From an uncultured Clostridia bacterium (lineage in GTDB: Bacteria; Bacillota; Clostridia; Christensenellales; UBA1750): DNA of 47,750 nucleotides. Positions 39,986-47,750 of this stretch are shown piece after piece. A program made the position numbers and the translations under genes. Position 1 is the first letter of the stretch. Each line of letters opens with the position of its first letter. Below the pieces are notes generated by a model. It made no database searches. It was not told the DNA's origin and worked only from the letters and a program-made list of their open reading frames with translations. Location of the stretch: NCBI GenBank assembly GCA_944383925.1, contig CALWRM010000010.1, positions 1 through 47,750 of the forward strand, in the 5' to 3' direction.

Positions 39986-40788
39986 GGCCGCGCGTGTGGT
40001 GGGCGGTGTTTGCGCTCCGGTGCAAGAACGCGCTCCAATACAGGACCGCCGCCTGGGCCGGCGTGTGCACCCAGTTCGCCTGGGGTTTCATGCTCATCAT
40101 GCTCTACCAAGCCTTTTACCGGAGCAACGCCCAGCAGAGCATGCAGTTTTCCCAGCTGGTCAGCTACGTTTGGCTGCATCAGGCCTTTTTCGCCATCGTC
40201 AACACCTATGCCAGGGACGGCGAAATCGGCGAGATGGTGATCAGCGGACAGGTGGCGTACGAGCTTTGCCGCCCCCAGGACCTGTACTTCATCTGGTACG
40301 CCAGGCTCTTGGCCCAGCGCTTTGCCGCGGCCCTGCTGCGCTTCCCGCCGGTGGTGCTGGTGGCCCTGCTCCTGCCCCAGCCCTACGGCCTCTTGCCCCC
40401 GGCCAGCCCCTGGCATCTGCTGCTCTTCCTCCTCACCCTGGCCCTGGCGTGCCTGTTGATCACGGCCATCTCCATGATCATGCACACGCTGGTGTTTAAG
40501 CTGATGAACCTGCTCAGCGCCATGGCCGTTTTGTCCGTGTTTGCGGAGTTTCTGTCCGGCGACATCCTGCCGGTGCCCTTCATGCCCCCCTGGCTTCGGG
40601 CCGTGAGCTACTGCCTGCCCTTCCGCTACTGCGCCGATCTGCCCTTTCGGGTGTATTCGGGCAGCATCGGCTTGCAGGAGGCGGCCCTTTCCGTGGGCGT
40701 GCAGCTGTTTTGGATCCTGCTGTTGGGCCTGTTGGGCCACGCCTTTTTGTCCAAACAGCTGAAGAACGTGGTGGTGCAGGGAGGGTGA
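39982..40788 (+). CDS. ABC-2 family permease (first subunit)
   Basis: A 268-aa membrane protein with about six hydrophobic segments, for example CTQFAWGFMLIMLY and LLLFLLTLALACLLITAISM. ISGQVAYELCRPQDLYFIWY is typical of PF06182-like permeases. ATG overlaps the ATPase stop, and its TGA overlaps the next ATG (TGATG). It likely forms a heterodimer with the following subunit. Confidence 0.88.
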   Translation: MRPRVWWAVFALRCKNALQYRTAAWAGVCTQFAWGFMLIMLYQAFYRSNAQQSMQFSQLVSYVWLHQAFFAIVNTYARDGEIGEMVISGQVAYELCRPQDLYFIWYARLLAQRFAAALLRFPPVVLVALLLPQPYGLLPPASPWHLLLFLLTLALACLLITAISMIMHTLVFKLMNLLSAMAVLSVFAEFLSGDILPVPFMPPWLRAVSYCLPFRYCADLPFRVYSGSIGLQEAALSVGVQLFWILLLGLLGHAFLSKQLKNVVVQGG

Positions 40789-41567
40789 TGCAGGTGCTCA
40801 GGCTTTATTTCCGTCATGTGGCCATCCATGTGCGCGCCGCCATGGAGTATCGCGCCTCCTTCGCGCTGATGCTGGTGATCCAGGTGCTCACCCCGCTCAG
40901 CGCCCTGGCGGGCGTGTACTTCCTGTTCCAAAACTTTGGCGCGCTGCAGGACTGGACACTGCCGCAGATCCTGTTGTGTTTTGCCGTGACCTATCTGTCC
41001 TTTGCCCTGGCGGAATGCTTCGGCAGGGGCTTTGACACCTTCAGCCGCCTCATCCGCCAGGGCAGCTTCGACCGGCTGATGGTGCAGCCCAGAAACCTGA
41101 TCCTGCTGACCTTTTGCTCCGACTTCGCCCTCAACCGCGTCAGCAAGATCGGCCTGGCCCTCTGCCTGCTGGTGTATGCGGCGCTGCACGCCGGCATTCG
41201 CTGGACCGCCTACAAGCTGTTGGTGCTGGTCCTGATGGCCCTGAGCGGCACGCTGGTGTTTCTGGGCGTGTGGATCGCCTTTGCGGCCCTATGCTTTGTG
41301 ACCATCGAGGGGTTGGAGGTGGTGAACATCTTCACCGACGGCGGAAGGGAGCTATCCAGCTATCCCCTGGATATCTACCTCAAGCCCGTCTGCCGCTTCT
41401 TCACCCTGGTGATCCCCTTTGGGGTGATGAACTACCTGCCGCTGCGCTTCCTGGTGGGGAAGGCGCCCGCCATCTACGGGCTTTCCCCCCTGTATGCCCT
41501 GCCCTTCCTGGCCGCCTGCGTGGGCGTGTTCTATCTGGGCGTGCGCCATTACCGCTCCGCCGGCTAG
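40788..41567 (+). CDS. ABC-2 family permease (second subunit)
   Basis: A 259-aa polytopic protein with about six hydrophobic segments. SFDRLMVQPRNLILLTF is the counterpart of the first subunit motif and supports a PF06182-like pair. ATG overlaps the upstream stop; GGGAGGG precedes it. It is the final gene of the three-gene exporter. Confidence 0.88.
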   Translation: MQVLRLYFRHVAIHVRAAMEYRASFALMLVIQVLTPLSALAGVYFLFQNFGALQDWTLPQILLCFAVTYLSFALAECFGRGFDTFSRLIRQGSFDRLMVQPRNLILLTFCSDFALNRVSKIGLALCLLVYAALHAGIRWTAYKLLVLVLMALSGTLVFLGVWIAFAALCFVTIEGLEVVNIFTDGGRELSSYPLDIYLKPVCRFFTLVIPFGVMNYLPLRFLVGKAPAIYGLSPLYALPFLAACVGVFYLGVRHYRSAG

Positions 41568-41595
41568 GCGCCGCGTAGGGGGCATGTTTGCCCGT

Positions 41596-41630
41596 CCCCC
41601 TCCATACCTTTAAGGATGGAGGGGGTTTTT
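41596..41630 (+). terminator. Terminator hairpin whose 3' arm holds the next ribosome binding site
   Basis: CCCCCTCCAT pairs with ATGGAGGGGG around ACCTTTAAGG and is followed by TTTTT. The GGAGGGGG of the 3' arm is also the only ribosome binding site for the ATG at 41633. Confidence 0.8.
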
Positions 41631-41632
41631 GT

Positions 41633-42670
41633 ATGCGCGTCTGGATCGCCCGCGTGCCGCTGTTTCTGTTGGCGCTGGCCTGCGTGTTGGCGGCGCCCTG
41701 GGCCCTGTCCGCCCTGCCTGTGGAACAGAAGAGCTTTCTGCTGGGGAGCAGGCCGTCGTGGGAGGGAATCCTCACCGTCGGCGTGGTGGAGAGCTTTGAC
41801 CAGGGGAATTTGACCGGCTGGCTCAGCGCCAGGGCGAGGGAATTCGAGGGGGAAAACCAGGGCGTGCTGGTGAGCGTGCGGGAAATGAACGTGAGCACCT
41901 ATCGGGCCCTGCGGGCCTCCTGCCAGTTGCCCGACGCGCTGGTGCTGGGGCCCGGCGTGGAAGGGGCGCCGGAGGAAGCGCTGCTGCCCATCTCCGGCGG
42001 CAGCCGGGGCCTGCGCCAGGAGGCGGTGGCGGCTGCGGAGCGGGGAGGGCTGCAATACGGCCTGCCGCTGGCCCTGGGCGCCTATGGCCTGCTGGGCAAC
42101 CAGGCGCTGGTGGACGGCCTGCAAATAGGGCCGGAAACCTCCTCGGAGGCCATGGCGCGCGTGTTCGAGGAGCAGGGCAGGTGGATCGGCTGCCCCGCGC
42201 CGTCCCTGGCGCGGCCGGACCTGGCGCTGGAAGCCCTCGCGCCGGAGCTAAAGCCCTTCGTGCGCCTGGCCATCCGCGCCAAGGCTTGGCCGGAGTTCGC
42301 CCTGGACCAAAGAACCGTGTTCTACGTGGGGACCCAGCGGGAGGTGCTGCGCATGCGCCAGCTGCAGGCAGCCGGCCGCGGCTTTGACACCTGCCTGCTC
42401 ACGCCGGGAGAGAAGAGCTATACGGACCAGGTGCTGTACCTATGCGCGGTCAACCCGAGCTTCAGCGGCCATGGCGGGGACGCGGCCTCGAGGCTGGAGG
42501 TCCTGGGCCGCTTTGCGGCCCTGTTGCTGGGGGAGGAGGCGCAGGGACAGCTGACGGACGCGGGGCTATTCGCCGCGCGGGAAGGGCTGCGGCTATACCA
42601 GGAGGGGAACATGGCCGCGCTGGAGGCCGGGCTGGAAAAGCCCCTGGATGTTCCGGCGGCCTTTGGATAG
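41633..42670 (+). CDS. Secreted solute-binding-like protein
   Basis: A 345-aa exported protein. A signal peptide covers about residues 1-28 (MRVWIARVPLFLLALACVLA and following Ala-rich residues). No lipobox cysteine is present at the expected place. The body has periplasmic-binding-protein-like features (LTVGVVESFDQGN, QYGLPLALGAYGLLGNQALV), so it may be a divergent family 1 extracellular solute-binding protein. The start is placed at ATG 41633, right behind the hairpin that contains its ribosome binding site. No dedicated importer lies next to it, though an exporter operon is upstream. Binding activity is unproven. Confidence 0.65.
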   Translation: MRVWIARVPLFLLALACVLAAPWALSALPVEQKSFLLGSRPSWEGILTVGVVESFDQGNLTGWLSARAREFEGENQGVLVSVREMNVSTYRALRASCQLPDALVLGPGVEGAPEEALLPISGGSRGLRQEAVAAAERGGLQYGLPLALGAYGLLGNQALVDGLQIGPETSSEAMARVFEEQGRWIGCPAPSLARPDLALEALAPELKPFVRLAIRAKAWPEFALDQRTVFYVGTQREVLRMRQLQAAGRGFDTCLLTPGEKSYTDQVLYLCAVNPSFSGHGGDAASRLEVLGRFAALLLGEEAQGQLTDAGLFAAREGLRLYQEGNMAALEAGLEKPLDVPAAFG

Positions 42671-42780
42671 GCCGGCGGGGGCTCGCTTCGGTTTTGGGCG
42701 GGAAGGGCGGTTGTTCTTGATTGTTTGGGCCGTTTGGGGTACACGAAAAGTGTTGAAATCCACCCACCGGGAGGCCTAGG

Positions 42781-43683
42781 ATGAGCGATTGCTTGTGGAA
42801 GCTGCCCTTTCAGGGGGAGCTGCGCCGGATGGAACCCATGCGCGAGCACACGACCATGCGCGTGGGAGGACCTGCGGACCTGTTCCTGGAAGCCCAGGGC
42901 GAGGAGGACGTGGTCTTGGCCTGGCGGGCCTGCCGGGAATGCGGCGTTCCCCTGACCCTGCTCGGCCGGGGAAGCAACCTGCTGGTGCTGGACGGGGGCA
43001 TCGAAGGCCTGGTCCTCTCCCTGGGGGAGGGCTTTGCCCAGACGAGGGTGGAGGGCTGCGCCCTCTACGCCCAGGCCGGCGCCAAGCTCAAGGCCCTGGC
43101 CAACCTGGCCCTGGACGCGGGGTTGACGGGCTTGGAGTTTGCCGAGGGCATCCCCGGCTCCCTGGGCGGGGCCGCGTGGATGAACGCCGGCGCCTATGGC
43201 GGGGAGATGGCCCAGGTGGTGGAGAGCCTGCGCGTGCTCGATCGGGAAGGGCGCTGCCAGACCCTGCCCGTGCAGGAGCTGGCCTATGGCTACCGCCATT
43301 CCCGCATGATGGACGAGGGCCTGCTGGTGCTATCGGCCAAGCTGCGCCTGCAACCCGGGGATCGGGAACGGATCGGCGCCCGCATGCAGGAGCTATCCAG
43401 GCTGCGCCGGGAAAAGCAGCCCCTGCAATACCCCTCCTGCGGCAGCTTTTTCAAGCGGCCGGAGGGCTATTTTGCCGGAAAGCTGATTCAGGACGCGGGG
43501 CTGAAGGGCGCGCGGGTGGGCGACGCGCAGATCTCCACCCAGCATGCGGGCTTTTTAATCAACCTGGGCAACGCCAGCGCGGCGGACGTGATCGGCCTGA
43601 TGCGCTTGGTGCAAAAAGAGGTGTACGAACGCTTTTTCGTGCGCTTGGAACCGGAGGTCCGCATCGTCGGACGGGACCTGTAG
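42781..43683 (+). CDS. murB: UDP-N-acetylenolpyruvoylglucosamine reductase
   Basis: A 300-aa FAD enzyme completing UDP-MurNAc synthesis for peptidoglycan. The family motifs HTTMRVGGPADLF, LGRGSNLLV, GIPGSLGGAAWMNAGAYGGE, the catalytic-serine segment CGSFFKRP and the final EPEVRIVG are present. It is of the shorter type found in Bacillota. GGGAGG precedes the ATG. It heads the cluster with rapZ and whiA. Confidence 0.96.
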   Translation: MSDCLWKLPFQGELRRMEPMREHTTMRVGGPADLFLEAQGEEDVVLAWRACRECGVPLTLLGRGSNLLVLDGGIEGLVLSLGEGFAQTRVEGCALYAQAGAKLKALANLALDAGLTGLEFAEGIPGSLGGAAWMNAGAYGGEMAQVVESLRVLDREGRCQTLPVQELAYGYRHSRMMDEGLLVLSAKLRLQPGDRERIGARMQELSRLRREKQPLQYPSCGSFFKRPEGYFAGKLIQDAGLKGARVGDAQISTQHAGFLINLGNASAADVIGLMRLVQKEVYERFFVRLEPEVRIVGRDL

Positions 43684-43722
43684 CACACGGCCGGCCAGCC
43701 CGGCAGCAAGGAGGGGTGAGGC

Positions 43723-44577
43723 ATGCAGCTTTTGATCGTGACGGGACTGTCCGGCGCGGGAAAGACCACGGCCCTGAAGGCCCTGGAGGACATGGGCTTT
43801 TATTGCGTGGACAATTTGCCCCCCGTGTTGATCCCCGAAATGGCCCAGCTGTGCAGCGAGACCAAGGCCATTCAGCGGGTGGCCCTGGGCGTGGACACCC
43901 GGGGCGGGGTGTTCTTTGCCGAGGCGGATAAGACGCTCAAGGCCTTGCGTAACCACGGCATCTCCTACGAGGTGCTGTTCTTCGACGCCTCCGACGAGGA
44001 GCTGGTGCGCCGCTATAAGGAGACCAGGCGGGCCCATCCCCTGGGGGACGACGGCCTGCTCATCGAGATCATCAAGAAGGAGCGGCAGGTGCTGGAGACC
44101 ATGCGCCAGAACGCCAGCCGCGTGATCGATACCACCAACATGCTTACCCGCCAGGCCCGGGAAATGTTGCTGCGCCTCTACGGAGAGGAAAGCCTGGAAA
44201 AGGCCCTGCACGTGTCGGTGGTGTCCTTTGGCTTTAAGCGGGGCATTCCCCAGGAGGCGGACCTGGTTTTCGACGTGCGCTTCATCCCCAATCCCTTTTA
44301 CGACCAGGCCCTGCGCCCCTTGAACGGATTGGACAAGCCCGTGCGGGACTTCGTGCTCTCCTTCGATGAGAGCCTTGTCTTTCTGGACAAGGTGGTGGAT
44401 ATGCTCTCCTACCTGATCCCAAGGTATGTCAGCGAGGGCAAGGTGCGCCTGGTGGTGGGCATCGGCTGCACCGGCGGCCAGCACAGGAGCGTGGCCCTGG
44501 CCCAGGCGCTCAACGACGCCCTGGCGAAAAAGGGCTTCAAGACGGCGGTTACCCATCGGGACCTGCCCACGGCGTAG
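43723..44577 (+). CDS. rapZ: RapZ/YvcJ-family nucleotide-binding protein
   Basis: A 284-aa P-loop protein with Walker A GLSGAGKTT (7-15). The C-terminal block GIGCTGGQHRSV is the RapZ hallmark. In E. coli RapZ controls glmZ RNA; in Bacillota (YvcJ) it binds nucleotides and its role is less clear. AAGGAGGGGTGAGGC precedes the ATG. In many Bacillota the next gene is yvcK/mgfK; here whiA follows directly. Confidence 0.95.
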   Translation: MQLLIVTGLSGAGKTTALKALEDMGFYCVDNLPPVLIPEMAQLCSETKAIQRVALGVDTRGGVFFAEADKTLKALRNHGISYEVLFFDASDEELVRRYKETRRAHPLGDDGLLIEIIKKERQVLETMRQNASRVIDTTNMLTRQAREMLLRLYGEESLEKALHVSVVSFGFKRGIPQEADLVFDVRFIPNPFYDQALRPLNGLDKPVRDFVLSFDESLVFLDKVVDMLSYLIPRYVSEGKVRLVVGIGCTGGQHRSVALAQALNDALAKKGFKTAVTHRDLPTA

Positions 44578-44610
44578 CCCGAGGAAAGAGCGGAGGAGGG
44601 GCGGTCGGCC

Positions 44611-45567
44611 ATGTCCTTTTCATCCTTGGCCAAGCAGGAGCTTTGCCGCCTGGAGGAGCTGCGGGATTGCTGCGCCCTGGCGGAGCTGGCGGCGCTGCTC
44701 CACGGCTGTGCCATCCTGCACCTGGGGCGCGAGGGCTGGCGCCTGAGCCTGAGCACGGAGAGCCCCGCCGTGGCCCGGCGGACGGCCCTGCTGCTCAAGC
44801 ACGTGTTTCTGGTCTCGCCCCAGCTGAACACCCTGCAAAGGCGCAGGCTTGGCCGGTCCAAGGTGTACCGCTTGACCCTTGGGCCTGGGCCGGAGGTGTT
44901 GCAGATTCTTCTCAAGACCGGACTCATGCGCCAAAGCGAGGAGGGGCTGACCTTTACCAGGGCGGTGCCCGGGAGCATTTTGCGCAGGAGCTGCTGCCGC
45001 TATGCCTATATGCGCGGGGCCTTTCTGGCCACGGGCTATTTGAACGACCCGGAAAAGGGATATCATCTGGAAATCTGCGGCACGGACGCGGAATATGCCG
45101 CCAGCCTGTGCCGCTGGCTGAACCGGCAGGGCCTGCGCGCCCGGGTGGTCAGCCGCAAGGAGGTGCAGGTGGTTTACATCAAGGACAGCGAGCAGATCGT
45201 CACCTTCCTGTCCATGGTGGGCGCCCACAAGGCGCTGTTGGAGATGGAAAACGTGCGCGTGGAGAAGGACATGCGCAACCGTGTCAACCGCATCGTCAAC
45301 TGCGAGCAGGCAAATATAGAAAAAACCCTCTCGGCTTCCCAAAGGCAGGTGGAGGCCATACAGGACCTGGAACGCCTGGGAGGTCTGCGGCGCCTGAGCC
45401 CCGCGCTGCTCAAAACGGCGGAGCTGCGCCTGGAATATCCCGACGCGACATTGCAGGAGCTGGGGGAGTACTTCAGCCCGCCGGTGGGAAAGTCGGCGGT
45501 CAACCATAGACTGCGCAAGCTGGAACAGCTTGCCTGCGAATGGAAAGAGAAGTTGGGGGAGGAATAG
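44611..45567 (+). CDS. whiA: WhiA-family DNA-binding protein
   Basis: A 318-aa protein with an N-terminal degenerate LAGLIDADG homing-endonuclease-like domain (CRYAYMRGAFLATGYLNDPE block near residue 130) and a C-terminal helix-turn-helix (ELGEYFSPPVGKSAVNHRLRK near 290). It influences cell division and chromosome segregation in Bacillota. GGAGGAGGGG precedes the ATG. It is followed 4 bases later by the HPr-like gene, as whiA is followed by crh in Bacillus subtilis. Confidence 0.95.
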   Translation: MSFSSLAKQELCRLEELRDCCALAELAALLHGCAILHLGREGWRLSLSTESPAVARRTALLLKHVFLVSPQLNTLQRRRLGRSKVYRLTLGPGPEVLQILLKTGLMRQSEEGLTFTRAVPGSILRRSCCRYAYMRGAFLATGYLNDPEKGYHLEICGTDAEYAASLCRWLNRQGLRARVVSRKEVQVVYIKDSEQIVTFLSMVGAHKALLEMENVRVEKDMRNRVNRIVNCEQANIEKTLSASQRQVEAIQDLERLGGLRRLSPALLKTAELRLEYPDATLQELGEYFSPPVGKSAVNHRLRKLEQLACEWKEKLGEE

Positions 45568-45571
45568 CGGC

Positions 45572-45832
45572 ATGGCAAAAAGACAGGCGAACATGGGCCG
45601 CTCCAAGAAGCTGGAGGCGGAGGAGGCGCAGCGCCTTGTGCGCATCGCCAGCAAGTACAGCGCCCAAATCAGCTTGGAGACCGGCGGCAAACAGGTGAAC
45701 GCCAAGTCCCTGATGGGCGTGATGACCTTGGGCGCGGAGGGCGCGCCGGAGATCTTGGTGCGGGCCAATGGCGCGGACGAGACCGAGGCCGTCCAGGCGG
45801 TCGTGCGCTACTTGGAGACCAGACAGGGCTGA
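45572..45832 (+). CDS. crh: Crh-like HPr paralogue lacking His15
   Basis: An 86-aa HPr-fold protein. QVNAKSLMGVMTLGAEG holds the regulatory serine at exactly position 46, while position 15 is Glu (KLEAEE) instead of the PTS histidine. That combination defines Crh, which is phosphorylated by HPr kinase and acts with CcpA but not in sugar transport. The genomic position behind whiA is the same as in B. subtilis. GGGGAGG lies about 9 bases before ATG 45572. Crh is the best name; a His-less HPr of other function is possible. Confidence 0.82.
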   Translation: MAKRQANMGRSKKLEAEEAQRLVRIASKYSAQISLETGGKQVNAKSLMGVMTLGAEGAPEILVRANGADETEAVQAVVRYLETRQG

Positions 45833-45852
45833 CGGGCAAAGGAGGCAAGCGC

Positions 45853-46704
45853 ATGCGAGAGTTTCTCTACAAGACTCGGGACGGAATGGATCTGTGCGCC
45901 TATGCCTGGGAGGCGGAGGGCCCCTGGGCAGACCTCTGCCTGATCCACGGGCTGGGGGAGCATGCGGGACGCTATGAGGAGATGGCCAAAACCATGAACC
46001 GGGCCGGCATCTGCGTGTATGCCTACGATCAGCGGGGCCACGGACGTTCCCCTGGCAAGCGGGCGACCGCGAGGCTGGAGGAGCTGAGCCTGGACGCCAA
46101 GGGATTCGTGGAGCGGATCCATGGAAAGACGGGCCGGCCGACGCTGCTCTTTGGGCACTCCATGGGCGGGGGCGTTGGGCTGTATACCCTGTTGTTTCAC
46201 CAGCCGCAGGTGGTGGGCGCCATCATCACGAGCCCCTGGTTGCGGCTGCGCAACCCGCCGCCCGGCGCGCTGATCTCCCTGGTGGGGGCCATGCCCTGGC
46301 TCTTTGGCGGCATGAACATGAAAAACGGCATCGACGCCGCGCTGCTCTCCCATGACCAGGCCGTGGTGCAGGGCTATCCCAAGGACCCCTTGAACCACAG
46401 CATGGTGGGCCTCTCCCTGGCGGCGGATATGGTCCGTGGGGGAGAGAGAAGCATCGCCAACGCCGGCCGGCTGAAGGTCCCCCTGCTGCTGTTGCACGGC
46501 GAGGAGGACGGCATCTGCGACGTGGAGGGGAGCCGCGCCTTTGCCAAGAACGCAGGGCCCAACTGCCGCTTGGAGAGCTATCCGGGCCAGTTCCACGAGC
46601 TGCACAACGAGCCGGAGGTCAAACAGGCCCTGTTCCAAAGGGAGATTGACTTCGTGCGTGAAGCGGCGGGGCGAGCGGTACGAAAGGACCCAGAGCGCGC
46701 ATAG
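45853..46704 (+). CDS. Alpha/beta hydrolase, monoacylglycerol lipase-like
   Basis: A 283-aa hydrolase without signal peptide. The nucleophile elbow is GHSMGG (about 97-102), the acid in HGEEDGICD and the histidine in QFHELHNE. LIHGLGEHAGRY and YDQRGHGRSPG are hallmarks of the lysophospholipase/monoglyceride lipase group. AAAGGAGG lies before the ATG, and the gene follows the Crh-like gene by 20 bases, so they may be co-transcribed. Confidence 0.9.
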   Translation: MREFLYKTRDGMDLCAYAWEAEGPWADLCLIHGLGEHAGRYEEMAKTMNRAGICVYAYDQRGHGRSPGKRATARLEELSLDAKGFVERIHGKTGRPTLLFGHSMGGGVGLYTLLFHQPQVVGAIITSPWLRLRNPPPGALISLVGAMPWLFGGMNMKNGIDAALLSHDQAVVQGYPKDPLNHSMVGLSLAADMVRGGERSIANAGRLKVPLLLLHGEEDGICDVEGSRAFAKNAGPNCRLESYPGQFHELHNEPEVKQALFQREIDFVREAAGRAVRKDPERA

Positions 46705-46721
46705 GGCGCTCGACGGACAAG

Positions 46722-46768
46722 GGAAAGGGGCGCAGCGCCCATTGGGATGGCGGACCCTTTCCTTTTTT
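46722..46768 (+). terminator. Intrinsic terminator after the lipase-like gene
   Basis: GGAAAGGG pairs with CCCTTTCC over a 25-base loop and is followed by six T. Confidence 0.8.
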
Positions 46769-46796
46769 ACGGGAATCAAGAAGGAGAGGCGAGAAA

Positions 46797-47723
46797 ATGC
46801 GCAAGGAAATTTGGCAGCCAAGGCCGATGGAACGGGAGGCGTTCCCGGCCAGTCAGGAGGCCCCGGAGGGCATGAAGACCCTGTGCCTGGATCCGGTGGA
46901 CCGCGAGGGCGTCCTCTATGAGCATGACGTGCCCTATATCCAACGAGGGGAGCAGACGCTGCACCTGCAGATCCTTCGGCCCAGCTTTGGCAAGGCGCCC
47001 TTCCCGCTGATCCTCTATGTGCAGGGCTCCGCCTGGCACCGGCAGGAATGGCTGTATCCGGGCCTGCCCAAATGGGTGGACGTGGCGCGGGAGGGCTTTG
47101 TGGTGGCGCTGGTGGAGTACAGGGCCACCGAGGATCGGGCGCCCTTCCCCGCCCAGCTGCAGGACGCCAAGGCGGCCCTCCGCTTCCTGCGCAGGCATGC
47201 CCAGGACTATGGCATCGATCCGGAACGGGTGGCCGTGTGGGGCGATTCGTCCGGCGGGCATACGGCGCTGATGCTCGGCATGACCGACGGGATCCAGGAA
47301 TTGGATGCCCAGGATGGGTTTGGGGAATCGACCGCCGTTTCCTGCATCGTGGACTTCTACGGCCCCACGGACGTTTCCCGCATGAACGACGTCCCCTCCA
47401 CCATGGACCATCTGGGGGCTGGGTCGCCGGAAGGGATGTTGGTGGGCGGACCTGTGTTGGAGCGCATGGAAACGGTGCGCAAGGCAAGTCCCCTGCGCTA
47501 TGTGGACCGGGAGGCAAAGCTTCCACCGCTGTTGATCCTCCACGGCAACAAGGACAGGCTGGTTCCCTTTCAGCAAAGCGTGTTGCTTTACGAGGCGATG
47601 CGCAAGGCGGGAAGAGAGGTGGAGTTCTATCGCCTGGAGAACGCGGACCACGGCGGCGCCGAGTTCTGGCACCGAGAGGTGTTGGACCTATGCCTGGACT
47701 TCATCCGCAGATCCATGCAATAG
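46797..47723 (+). CDS. Alpha/beta hydrolase, acetyl esterase/BD-FAE-like
   Basis: A 308-aa esterase-family protein. The nucleophile motif is WGDSSGGH (about 147-154), the acid in HGNKDRLVP and the histidine in NADHGG. The oxyanion strand reads LYVQGSAW instead of the classical HGGG, as in the BD-FAE/feruloyl esterase-like branch. There is no signal peptide. AAGGAGAGGCG precedes the ATG. Substrate unknown; carbohydrate-ester cleavage is plausible for the branch. Confidence 0.85.
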   Translation: MRKEIWQPRPMEREAFPASQEAPEGMKTLCLDPVDREGVLYEHDVPYIQRGEQTLHLQILRPSFGKAPFPLILYVQGSAWHRQEWLYPGLPKWVDVAREGFVVALVEYRATEDRAPFPAQLQDAKAALRFLRRHAQDYGIDPERVAVWGDSSGGHTALMLGMTDGIQELDAQDGFGESTAVSCIVDFYGPTDVSRMNDVPSTMDHLGAGSPEGMLVGGPVLERMETVRKASPLRYVDREAKLPPLLILHGNKDRLVPFQQSVLLYEAMRKAGREVEFYRLENADHGGAEFWHREVLDLCLDFIRRSMQ

Positions 47724-47750
47724 GCCGCGCGGTCGCAGCGGAACCCGCGA

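Overview
This window looks like a chromosomal segment of a GC-rich anaerobic Bacillota, probably class Clostridia. The evidence is Rex, WhiA/RapZ/HPr-like genes, strong AGGAGG ribosome binding sites, an oxygen-sensitive iron-sulfur enzyme cluster, a Gram-positive-type lipoprotein and intrinsic terminators. The genus cannot be named from sequence alone. No mobile element, phage or CRISPR array was seen.

Layout. 1-425: the 3' tip of a 23S rRNA, then 5S rRNA, tRNA-Asn and a terminator. 732-13099: a long co-directional redox locus of rex, a [2Fe-2S] protein, an LDH-fold malate dehydrogenase, fumarase, hdrBCA, flxDCBA and a two-subunit soluble fumarate-reductase-like enzyme. 13593-19683: two divergent small redox groups. 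The minus-strand group has MerR, a flavodoxin-cyclophilin lipoprotein, a CMD protein and an aldo/keto reductase with Fe-S clusters. LysR faces a flavodoxin and a second aldo/keto reductase. 19931-22782: small housekeeping or hypothetical genes, tRNA-Val and a His-less HPr paralogue. 22868-30160 (minus): a giant cyclic beta-1,2-glucan synthase. 30339-33025 (minus): uracil permease and RfbB. 33085-41567: three ABC systems, namely an ABC-F protein, a MacB-like system with a secreted partner, and an ABC-2 exporter. 41633-47723: a secreted binding-protein-like gene, murB-rapZ-whiA-crh-like, and two alpha/beta hydrolases.

The most interesting system is at 1979-13042. Malate dehydrogenase and fumarase would make fumarate from oxaloacetate. 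The NADH-oxidising Flx module, the flavin-bifurcating HdrA and the HdrBC module are followed directly by FrdB-like and FrdA-like subunits. There is no membrane anchor, no quinone-type [3Fe-4S] cysteine pattern and no covalent-FAD histidine. The inferred role is a cytoplasmic electron-bifurcating NADH:ferredoxin/fumarate oxidoreductase under a redox-sensing Rex variant. The Flx-Hdr and thiol:fumarate reductase families are established; their coupling here is inference.

A second theme is 5' leader control. Good promoters are followed by intrinsic-terminator-like hairpins inside the untranslated leaders of the uracil permease, the ABC-F gene (which also has a four-codon upstream ORF), the MacB-like operon and the ABC-2 operon.
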